Below are positions 5,333 to 9,815 of a DNA stretch of 9,815 nucleotides, piece after piece (the first letter of the stretch is position 1; each line of letters starts with the position of its first letter). Origin of the DNA: Candidatus Omnitrophota bacterium (GTDB taxonomy: Bacteria; Omnitrophota; Koll11; Duberdicusellales; 4484-171); contig JAUYCY010000084.1 of NCBI GenBank assembly GCA_030692055.1, positions 1-9,815 of the forward strand. The letters are read 5' to 3'. The position numbers and the translations under genes are program-made. The notes under the pieces were generated by a model. That model was not told the origin of the DNA, did no database searches, and saw nothing but the letters and a program-made list of their open reading frames with translations.

Positions 5333-5366
5333 AGAACGTTATATTACCGCCAACTTCGTTGGTGGA

Positions 5367-5431
5367 CAACCTAAGGAGTAGGGGCCTCGCCCCTACAACC
5401 CACCACCGACTGAAGTCGGTGGATTAGGTTG
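5367..5431. repeat. three-way-junction structure at the IS200 left end
   Basis: CAACCTAA (5367-5374) pairs with TTAGGTTG (5424-5431). The stem encloses two hairpins, GTAGGGG/CCCCTAC (5378-5396) and CCACCGACT/AGTCGGTGG (5403-5422). The layout (outer stem around two adjacent hairpins, about 65 nt) is the same as in the tRNA-tail elements at 2259, 2704 and 3004, although the sequences differ. Confidence 0.75.
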
Positions 5432-5459
5432 GATATTTAACAAAGAACGTTTGGGCATC

Positions 5460-5657
5460 TTATGCCTTTACTTTTATTTTTCCTTCGGTAATTTCTCTCA
5501 TAACATTGTCTAGCAGTTTCTCGCTGGGCTTCTCTATTAAAGCTTTATCGCCGTCAGCAAGCTGAAGCGCGCGTTTTGCGACTAAAATAGTGAGCTTAAA
5601 TATTGAACCGCCACTAGCCTTCATAAGCTTCTCCAAAGGGGTATAATTTTCATTCAT
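5460..5657 (-). CDS. rpoZ: DNA-directed RNA polymerase omega subunit
   Basis: A 65-aa protein with the omega/Rpb6 fold signature: PLEKLMKASGGSIFKLTILVAKRALQLADG (7-36), where the FKLTILVAKRA helix binds the beta-prime C-terminus. EKPSEKLLDNVMREITEGKIKV follows and fits the usual E-KP---ALxEIxxGKI tail. Omega assists beta-prime folding and enzyme assembly. The size is at the low end for the family but complete. An excellent Shine-Dalgarno (AAAGGAGGAAG, complement of about 5660-5670) precedes ATG 5657 by about 6 nt. Its start is only 15 nt past the gmk stop, so the two are co-transcribed; gmk-rpoZ adjacency is a widely conserved bacterial arrangement and supports the call. No intrinsic terminator is visible before the IS200 element. 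Confidence 0.93.
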   Translation of the reverse strand: MNENYTPLEKLMKASGGSIFKLTILVAKRALQLADGDKALIEKPSEKLLDNVMREITEGKIKVKA

Positions 5658-5672
5658 AACTTCCTCCTTTAT

Positions 5673-6257
5673 TTAATCATTTGTATTGTTTTCATTCGCC
5701 AAAAAAATATCTTCCAAAATTTTAACAGAAGTTTGAAGGTCTTGATTGACCATTACGTAATCATAATATTTAGAAAATTGTAATTCTTTTTTTGCTAAAC
5801 TTACTCTCTTGACTATGGAATCTTTCTGTTCTACTCTTTGTTTAAGCCTGCGCTTTAACTCTTTTTTGTTAGGAGCGCGGACAAAAATGGTAATTATTCT
5901 ACCAGCTCTATGCTTTTTTTTCAAATACATTCCGCCTTTTACATCTATGCATAAAATTAAGTCCTTTTTTTCTTTTTTTGCATTTACATAAAAATATTTT
6001 GGTGTGCCGTAATAATTTTCTAGGACCTTTTGATGTTCGAGAAAGAAATTTCTCTTTTTTAATTTCAAAAGCTCTTCCTTGTTTACAAAAAAATAGTCTT
6101 TCCCATTCGCTTCTTGCGGCCTTTTTGCACGGGTAGTAAAAGAGATACCTCTTAAAAAACTATTTTTAGTGGATTTGTTATGGAATAATTTGTCAAGAAG
6201 CGTAGTTTTACCCGCGCCTGAAGGCCCTGAAAGTATAAAGATTTTCGGTTCTCTCAT
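5673..6257 (-). CDS. gmk: guanylate kinase
   Basis: A 194-aa protein of normal length for guanylate kinase, which phosphorylates GMP to GDP with ATP in the cytoplasm. The P-loop GPSGAGKTT is at 11-19. The GMP-binding region is SFTTRAKRPQEANGKDYFFV (39-58), a slightly divergent version of the usual TTRxPRxGExxGxxYxF: Arg43, Glu49 and Tyr55 are kept, but a PRxGE spacing change puts Gln before the Glu. YYGTP (82-86) and the DVKGG segment (105-109) complete the GMP site. The lid is Lys/Arg-rich (KELKRRLKQR). The start at ATG 6257 puts the P-loop at the usual distance. Unusually, no Shine-Dalgarno precedes it: the upstream sequence is repeat DNA that reaches to within 5 nt of the start codon. Downstream it is coupled to rpoZ; upstream is yicC. 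yicC-gmk-rpoZ order is common in bacteria. Confidence 0.95.
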   Translation of the reverse strand: MREPKIFILSGPSGAGKTTLLDKLFHNKSTKNSFLRGISFTTRAKRPQEANGKDYFFVNKEELLKLKKRNFFLEHQKVLENYYGTPKYFYVNAKKEKKDLILCIDVKGGMYLKKKHRAGRIITIFVRAPNKKELKRRLKQRVEQKDSIVKRVSLAKKELQFSKYYDYVMVNQDLQTSVKILEDIFLANENNTND

Positions 6258-6261
6258 GTTT

Positions 6262-6394
6262 ACGCTAATTACCGCTAATTTTTTTAGCGCTAATTACCGC
6301 TAATTTAAGAAACGCTAATTCGCTTTTCCTGCCTGCCTGCCGCAGGCAGGTATTAGCGGAAATTGGCGGTTTCTTTATTGGCGGCGATTAGCGT
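6262..6394. repeat. composite repeat/palindrome filling the yicC-gmk spacer
   Basis: The 19-nt unit CGCTAATTACCGCTAATTT occurs twice as a direct repeat (6263-6281 and 6288-6306, 25-nt period), followed by a partial unit AACGCTAATT (6311-6320). Inverted counterparts lie on the other side: ATTAGCGGAAATTGGCGG (6352-6369) and ATTAGCGT (6387-6394). A GC-rich hairpin, CCTGCCTGC/GCAGGCAGG (6328-6350), sits at the centre. The whole spacer can fold into one large branched hairpin in the mRNA. It replaces the usual ribosome binding site of gmk. Confidence 0.85.
6328..6350. repeat. second copy of the CCTGCC/GGCAGG palindrome
   Basis: CCTGCCTGC (6328-6336) pairs with GCAGGCAGG (6342-6350) around CTGCC. 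It is the same motif as the palindrome at 4820-4839 with one extra repeat unit and a lost central G. It lies at the tip of the yicC-gmk repeat structure, as though inserted into its loop. Confidence 0.8.
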
Positions 6395-6396
6395 CA

Positions 6397-7176
6397 TTAT
6401 TCTACATTCTGTGCCTGTTCGCGTATACGCTCTAAGTAATTTTTTGATTCCACAATCAAGAGTGCAATGTTCTTATTCTTAGTCTTGCTTGAGGCAGAAT
6501 TAAGCTCTCTTAAAATCTCCTGGGTTAAAAAGTCTAATGACTTTCCTTGTGGTATATGCTTTTTTACATTAATACTTTTCCCTACCTTACCCAGATAAAA
6601 TGACGCTAGAGAAATCTCTTCGTTGATGTCTTCTTTGCCGTTTTCTTCCTTGGTGGGCGTTGGTATAATTTTTTTAATATTTTCTATATTTTCTCCTAAA
6701 CGCCTTAGGTTTTCTGCCATATCGCGCCTGATAGCTTCTCCTTGCTTTTCTTTGAATTCTAAAAGCCGAATAAGACCCTCTTTGGCAGCAGAAAGAATTA
6801 AGCTTTCCTCTACTTTCTTTTCACTGCAAGATATTACTTGAGGCAGGCTGATAAAATCGCTGATATTAAAATGTGCGTCGAGTTTATATTTTTTTGCTAA
6901 TTTCTTAGTCTTATGTATATAAGTAGCAAGTATTTTTTCATCAATATAGACTTCGCTCGCTATGTGGCCTTTGAGAAAAACGTAAACCTCGATTTTGCCG
7001 CGCGATATCTTTTGGCGGATTTGCCGTTTTATCCTTTCTTCCAAAATGATATTCTGGAAAGGAAGATTATGAATTGCAATATCCAAATATTTAAAATTTA
7101 ATGAGCGCAGAATCAGCTGTAAGGTTTGTGAATTCTTTCTCTTGTAGATACATGCGTAAGCGGTCATTGACCTCAT
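6397..7176 (-). CDS. yicC: YicC-family endoribonuclease
   Basis: The 259-aa product is a little shorter than the usual 280-290 aa. Family members (E. coli YicC, B. subtilis YloC) are hexameric endoribonucleases active on structured RNA. The N-terminal MRSMTAYACI fits the family's M-SMTG(F/Y) start. A conserved motif RSLNFKYLDI (usually R-xNxRxLDixxrlP) follows, then LEERIKRQIRQKISRGKIEV. The C-terminus has the diagnostic domain: GKSLDFLTQEILRELNSASSKTKN, then VESKNYLERIREQAQNVE. I chose ATG 7176 rather than the in-frame ATG at 7191 for two reasons: the family begins right at this Met, and GAGG lies just before it (AAAGAGGTGTTT ATG). The upstream Met would add MKEVF, which is really the translated ribosome binding site. 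The gene lies between ndk (60 nt) and gmk, as part of the same run. Confidence 0.93.
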   Translation of the reverse strand: MRSMTAYACIYKRKNSQTLQLILRSLNFKYLDIAIHNLPFQNIILEERIKRQIRQKISRGKIEVYVFLKGHIASEVYIDEKILATYIHKTKKLAKKYKLDAHFNISDFISLPQVISCSEKKVEESLILSAAKEGLIRLLEFKEKQGEAIRRDMAENLRRLGENIENIKKIIPTPTKEENGKEDINEEISLASFYLGKVGKSINVKKHIPQGKSLDFLTQEILRELNSASSKTKNKNIALLIVESKNYLERIREQAQNVE

Positions 7177-7236
7177 AAACACCTCTTTCATGTGGGATGC
7201 GCACCCTTTAAAGGATTACGCTTAATCAGCTTTTGC

Positions 7237-7740
7237 CTACACTTTCTTTTTATACTCTTTTAATACCATTTCCTCGGTGGGATAAAGTTCGTAGGCTATT
7301 TCTTCCGGGTAAAACCAAAGTTTTATTTCTCTCTCGGCCTCCTCCGGGCTGCTGGAAGCGTGAATTACATTCTCGTATAGCCCACTGGTTAAAATCCTTC
7401 CGTAAGCCCCACGTACGCTTACCGGATCGGCTTCCTCAGGATTAGTAGCACCTGCGATTTGCCTCACCTTACCGATAGCGTCTTTGCCCCAATAAATTAA
7501 CGCCATCACCCTGTTTTCGCCGTGAAGTTGGCCGGTAATATACTTGATTAAGGCAGGGTAAAAAGGCTTATCTTTAAGATGGTGGTAATGTTTACCGGCG
7601 AGCTCTTCGTTAACCTTTACGATTTTTGCTCCGATTATTTTTAATTTGGTTTCGGAAAGGCGGCTTAAAATATTTCCGGTAAGAGATTTTTTTAATCCGT
7701 CTGGTTTAATAATAACCAGGGTTGCTTCATCAGATTTCAT
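7237..7740 (-). CDS. ndk: nucleoside diphosphate kinase
   Basis: A 167-aa NDP kinase, which moves the gamma-phosphate from NTPs to NDPs through a phosphohistidine. Motifs: TLVIIKPDGLK (8-17) with active Lys12, the GATNPEEADPVSVRGAYG nucleotide loop (97-114) with Arg110, and the active-site segment NVIHASSSPEEAEREI (124-139) with His127. The segment is usually NxxHGSDS, so HGSD has become HASS: the His is kept but the neighbouring Gly and Asp are not. The common PGTIRGD also reads PVSVRGA. The protein is about 20-30 residues longer than typical bacterial Ndk because of a longer hinge region and a C-terminal extension (WFYPEEIAYELYPTEEMVLKEYKKK). I chose ATG 7740: AAAGGAGGA stands 7 nt upstream, whereas a TTG one codon earlier (7743) leaves only 4 nt. 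The gene lies 59 nt downstream of parB and 60 nt upstream of yicC. Confidence 0.93.
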   Translation of the reverse strand: MKSDEATLVIIKPDGLKKSLTGNILSRLSETKLKIIGAKIVKVNEELAGKHYHHLKDKPFYPALIKYITGQLHGENRVMALIYWGKDAIGKVRQIAGATNPEEADPVSVRGAYGRILTSGLYENVIHASSSPEEAEREIKLWFYPEEIAYELYPTEEMVLKEYKKKV

Positions 7741-7747
7741 CAACTAA

Positions 7748-7756
7748 TCCTCCTTT
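7748..7756 (-). promoter_or_regulatory. ribosome binding site that decides the ndk start
   Basis: The minus strand reads AAAGGAGGA, then TTAGTTG, then ATG. The 7-nt spacing favours ATG 7740 over TTG 7743. Confidence 0.8.
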
Positions 7757-7799
7757 CGAATCTATTGGGCCCGCTGGGCGGGTTTGGATGTATGGATAC

Positions 7800-8627
7800 T
7801 TAAGATAACCGCTTAATAACTCTTTCTAAATCCTCCAAGGTATAATACTCAATAACGATTCTTCCGCGGTTGTTTCTGCGGTTAAAAATCCTAACCTTTG
7901 TCCCTAAGGCTTTTTGTAATTTGTCCTCCACCTCTAAAACAAATGGGTCAGAATTCCTCTTCCGCTTGGAAACACCTCTTACTTTCTTTTCTATATCTCT
8001 GACCGATAGGCCGCCTTTCAAGATTTCGCGAAATAATCTTTCCTGGTCTTCCTCGCTCTCTGCGCCTAAAATTGTTCTGGCTTGGCTGCGCGTAATTAGT
8101 CCTTTGCCTAACGCCTCTTTTATTTTTTGCGGCAACTTAAGTAGCCGAAGCGTGTTGACAACGGTGGTTTTATCTTTACTCACAAACCTAGCAATATCGT
8201 CTTGAGTAAACTCAAACTCATCAATTAAACGCCTGAACGCTTCTGCTTCTTCCATGGGGTTTAAATCCTTTCTTTGCAGATTCTCAATGATGGCAAAAAC
8301 AAGCGTGTCTTTATCGTCCAGATCTTTGATTATCGTTGGTATCTCATTGAGCCCCAATGACTTAGCAGCTTGGAATCTTCTTCCTCCGACAATAATTTCG
8401 TAATTGTCCTCCCCTGCTTTTCTCACCACAATGGGCTGAATCAATCCTTTTTCTTTTATAGATTGGGTTAATTCCTCTAACTCCCCTGCTTCTATTTCCT
8501 GGCGCGGTTGATACCTTCCTGGTCTTATTTTATGCAAAGGTAAATAAGTAAATTCTTTGGGCAAAATAGTAATCGGCTTTTTTGGTATGAGAGCGTCAAG
8601 GCCTTTGCCTAAAACTTTTCTTTCCAT
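7800..8627 (-). CDS. parB: chromosome-partitioning protein ParB (CTPase, parS binding)
   Basis: A 275-aa ParB/Spo0J, which binds parS, loads as a CTP-dependent sliding clamp and stimulates ParA. The N-terminal LGKGLDALIP (6-15) is the ParA-activating motif. The CTP-binding ParB/Srx domain spans about 28-120, with LPLHKIRPGRYQPR (29-42), QPIVVR, GGRRFQAAKSLG (81-92; the usual motif is GERR, here GGRR) and ENLQRKDLNPMEEA (115-128). The helix-turn-helix is at about 140-165 (TQDDIARFVSKDKTTVVNTLRLLKLP). The C-terminal dimerisation domain is at about 225-275 (VLEVEDKLQKALGTKVRI...GRIVIEYYTLEDLERVIKRL). Length is typical. GGAGGT sits 9 nt before ATG 8627. It follows parA on the same strand after a 195-bp spacer full of palindromes and probably shares its transcript. 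No parS site of the usual type was found in the window. Confidence 0.96.
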   Translation of the reverse strand: MERKVLGKGLDALIPKKPITILPKEFTYLPLHKIRPGRYQPRQEIEAGELEELTQSIKEKGLIQPIVVRKAGEDNYEIIVGGRRFQAAKSLGLNEIPTIIKDLDDKDTLVFAIIENLQRKDLNPMEEAEAFRRLIDEFEFTQDDIARFVSKDKTTVVNTLRLLKLPQKIKEALGKGLITRSQARTILGAESEEDQERLFREILKGGLSVRDIEKKVRGVSKRKRNSDPFVLEVEDKLQKALGTKVRIFNRRNNRGRIVIEYYTLEDLERVIKRLS

Positions 8628-8636
8628 TTTAAATTT

Positions 8637-8642
8637 ACCTCC
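8637..8642 (-). promoter_or_regulatory. ribosome binding site of parB
   Basis: GGAGGT on the minus strand, 9 nt before ATG 8627. It lies just outside the palindromic repeat at 8651-8701, so the element has not disturbed it. Confidence 0.75.
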
Positions 8643-8650
8643 TTTTATGA

Positions 8651-8701
8651 GCAGACGACTTATGGAGCTACGGCGAACATAAGTCGTAGCGAAACGTCTG
8701 C
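8651..8701. repeat. palindromic repeat A in the parA-parB spacer
   Basis: GCAGACG (8651-8657) pairs with CGTCTGC (8695-8701), and GACTTATG with CATAAGTC inside it. GCTACG (8667-8672) is also complementary to CGTAGC (8685-8690), an overlapping alternative pairing. The core from 8659 resembles repeat B in inverted orientation. Confidence 0.75.
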
Positions 8702-8709
8702 GAATTAAA

Positions 8710-8755
8710 CCCTTGACGGTTACCTAAATATTTTTATCGGGGTAGATGTCAAGGG
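8710..8755. repeat. 8-bp inverted repeat in the parA-parB spacer
   Basis: CCCTTGAC (8710-8717) and GTCAAGGG (8748-8755) are perfectly complementary around a 30-nt AT-rich loop. It is placed between the two CTTATG palindromes, so the three form a symmetric string. Confidence 0.65.
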
Positions 8756-8763
8756 TCAAGTTC

Positions 8764-8804
8764 AGCTATGCACCTTATGTTCGTTTACTCCATAAGTTGC
8801 AGCT
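8764..8804. repeat. palindromic repeat B in the parA-parB spacer
   Basis: CTTATG (8774-8779) pairs with CATAAG (8791-8796), extended by AGCT-GCA / TGC-AGCT with a 2-nt bulge (8764-8772/8798-8804). Its core, CTTATGTTCG followed by TCCATAAG, is close to the reverse complement of the core of repeat A. Confidence 0.7.
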
Positions 8805-8822
8805 TCATTTGACACCCACAAT

Positions 8823-9653
8823 TTATCTGTGTTCATCCACAACAGGTGTCTGGGGCATTACTAAGCTAGCTGCGTTTATTAATGCACCTAATTCTATTTT
8901 TGCTTTTAAAATTTCCTCGGCTAAATTTAAATACGCTCTTGCGCCTACACATGTCGGCTCGTAAAAATGTATGGGCTTACCAAAACTTGGTGCTTCGGCA
9001 AGCCTGGTGTTACGAGGTATAATGGTATTAAAAGTTTTCTCCTTAAAAAATTTTCTCACCTCTTCAATTACCTGTAAAGTGAGTCGAGTGCGAAAATCCG
9101 CCATTGTCAGCAGTACTCCTTCCAATTCCAAATACGGGTTCATACGTTCACGAATCAACTCTATCGTATGTAACAACTTAGAAACCCCCTCTAAGGCATA
9201 GTATTCACACTGGACAGGAACGATAACGCTATCTGCGGCAGTCAAAACATTTACGGTAAGTAACCCTAATGAAGGCGGCGCGTCTATGATAACATAAGAA
9301 AATTTATCTTTTATTTTATTTAATTCTTCCCGTAAGCGCATTTCTCTATTTTCTATATTAACAAGTTCGATTTCTCCACCGGTGAGTGATATATGCGAAG
9401 GAAGAATATGCAACTGGGGCCAACGGGTTGGGTAAATGGTTTCTTCTATACTAACATTGCCGGCTATTAAATCATAAACTGATTTTTTTTGCTCCAAGGC
9501 CGCGCCTGAGCCAGAAGTAGCATTACCCTGGGGGTCCATGTCCACCAGTAATGTCGGTTTTCCCGCTAAACCTAAATATGACGCGACATTAATGGCACTG
9601 GTAGTTTTACCGGTTCCGCCCTTTTGATTACAAAACCCTATTATTTTACCCAT
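8823..9653 (-). CDS. parA: chromosome-partitioning ATPase ParA (Soj)
   Basis: A 276-aa ParA/MinD-family ATPase that positions ParB-parS complexes on the nucleoid. The deviant Walker A is KGGTGKTT (11-18), with signature Lys11 and catalytic Lys16. Walker A' is LLVDMDPQGN (35-44) with Asp40. Walker B is YVIIDAPPSLG (120-130) with Asp124. The conserved PVQCEYYALEG (146-156) is also present, as is the RLAEAPSFGKPI segment near the C-terminus. The length is slightly above the usual 255 aa because of the tail LINAASLVMPQTPVVDEHR. MGKIIGFCNQKGG is the normal start, so ATG 9653 is secure although only a poor Shine-Dalgarno (AAGAAA) precedes it. It is the first gene of the parA-parB-ndk-yicC-gmk-rpoZ series in the window. 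Confidence 0.97.
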   Translation of the reverse strand: MGKIIGFCNQKGGTGKTTSAINVASYLGLAGKPTLLVDMDPQGNATSGSGAALEQKKSVYDLIAGNVSIEETIYPTRWPQLHILPSHISLTGGEIELVNIENREMRLREELNKIKDKFSYVIIDAPPSLGLLTVNVLTAADSVIVPVQCEYYALEGVSKLLHTIELIRERMNPYLELEGVLLTMADFRTRLTLQVIEEVRKFFKEKTFNTIIPRNTRLAEAPSFGKPIHFYEPTCVGARAYLNLAEEILKAKIELGALINAASLVMPQTPVVDEHR

Positions 9654-9684
9654 TTTCTTAGATATTAATGTTTTGTCTATCGTT

Positions 9685-9717
9685 TATCGGTTGCGGTTGC
9701 GTAACTCGTATCGGTTG
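9685..9717. repeat. short direct repeats upstream of parA
   Basis: TATCGGTTG occurs at 9685-9693 and 9709-9717, with further partial copies (GCGGTTGCG, TATCG) in between and around. The repeats lie 30-65 nt upstream of the parA start, where promoter or operator sequences would be expected. TTGACG hexamers on the minus strand just upstream could be -35 elements, but no matching -10 is clear. Confidence 0.45.
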
Positions 9718-9747
9718 TCGTCAAGCGTCAATCGACTTTATTCTCTC

Positions 9748-9787
9748 TCGGCGAATACCCCGTGGCTTGCCACGGGGATGAAGCCGA
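9748..9787. repeat. REP-like hairpin upstream of parA
   Basis: CCCCGTGG (9758-9765) pairs perfectly with CCACGGGG (9770-9777) around CTTG. The flanks add TCGGC with GCCGA across small internal loops. There is no T-run on either side, so it is not an intrinsic terminator. A GC-rich stem with a 4-nt loop and an imperfect outer stem is typical of REP sequences associated with RAYT or IS200-type transposases. Confidence 0.7.
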
Positions 9788-9815
9788 AATCGTAAACGTA
9801 GTTGACCTCATTCTA

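Larger units (their letters stand above)
4871..5431 (-). mobile_element. IS200-type insertion sequence (IS200/IS605 family)
   Basis: The element consists of one HUH transposase gene with subterminal hairpins. The right-end hairpin CCACCGA/TCGGTGG lies just beyond the tnpA stop (4878-4896). At the left end there are three hairpins: CCGCCAAC/GTTGGTGG (5347-5365), GTAGGGG/CCCCTAC (5378-5396) and CCACCGACT/AGTCGGTGG (5403-5422). The outermost left and right hairpins have nearly the same sequence, as expected for IS200/IS605 ends recognised as single-strand structures. There are no terminal inverted repeats or target duplication, which also fits. Exact ends are uncertain by tens of bases. There is no tnpB, so this is an IS200-group element. 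It looks intact and lies between rpoZ and the tRNA-Cys locus. Confidence 0.85.

Noticed and set aside
6262..6394. CRISPR array
   Set aside because: The 19-nt unit is repeated only twice with 6 nt between, has inverted counterparts, and has no spacers or cas genes.
7764..7790. Intrinsic terminator between parB and ndk (CCCGC/GCGGG hairpin)
   Set aside because: The stem is only 5 bp and no T-run follows on the minus strand; parB and ndk are more likely co-transcribed.
7783..8822. parS site near parB and parA
   Set aside because: I looked for the conserved TGTTNCACGTGAAACA type core and saw no CACGTG-centred palindrome in the window; the palindromes in the spacer are of another kind.

Overview
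The window looks like a chromosomal segment of an AT-rich, uncultured-type bacterium. Its protein style (an omega subunit of only 65 aa, guanylate kinase, a YicC-type RNase, a long NDP kinase and ParA/ParB in one minus-strand run) and its many short palindromes are compatible with Omnitrophota or a neighbouring phylum. That placement is an inference of low confidence. All protein genes and tRNAs I can support are on the minus strand.

Layout from high to low coordinates, which is the direction of transcription: an upstream region with a strong REP-like hairpin (about 9745-9790); parA (8823-9653); a palindrome-filled 195-bp spacer; parB; ndk; yicC; a spacer of interlocking repeats; gmk; rpoZ. 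These six genes are probably one housekeeping cluster: chromosome segregation, nucleotide metabolism, RNA turnover and the RNA polymerase omega subunit. Next comes an IS200-type single-strand transposon (about 4871-5431) encoding a 143-aa HUH transposase. Then follow a tRNA-Cys nested inside a split tRNA-like sequence (4662-4850), a GT-C membrane glycosyltransferase-like gene (3342-4613), an unusual tRNA-Leu / tRNA-Val / tRNA-Asp array (2241-3208), a B12-binding radical SAM gene (453-1865) and a broken RAYT-type transposase (118-288).

The most interesting signal is in the tRNA array. Downstream of each of the three tRNAs is an extra copy of exactly the last 18 nt of that same tRNA, from inside the T-loop to the discriminator base. 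Each copy is fused to a 52-55 nt element that folds as a three-way junction: one outer stem enclosing two hairpins. The arms differ in sequence among copies but keep their pairing, and the outer stem recruits the tRNA tail itself. The nested tRNA-Cys locus breaks at the same T-loop point. The left end of the IS200 element also folds as an outer stem enclosing two hairpins. My inference is a family of small non-autonomous elements that target the T-loop of tRNA genes, possibly mobilised through a single-stranded intermediate by a HUH transposase (IS200 TnpA or RAYT). The structure is read directly from the sequence; the mobility mechanism is not shown.

Stretches without recognised genes: 1-117 and 289-452 (RAYT remnant flanks), 1866-2240 (AT-rich, nothing convincing), 2311-2495 (hairpins only), 3209-3341 (nothing convincing), 8628-8822 (palindromes) and 9654-9815 (repeats and a hairpin).
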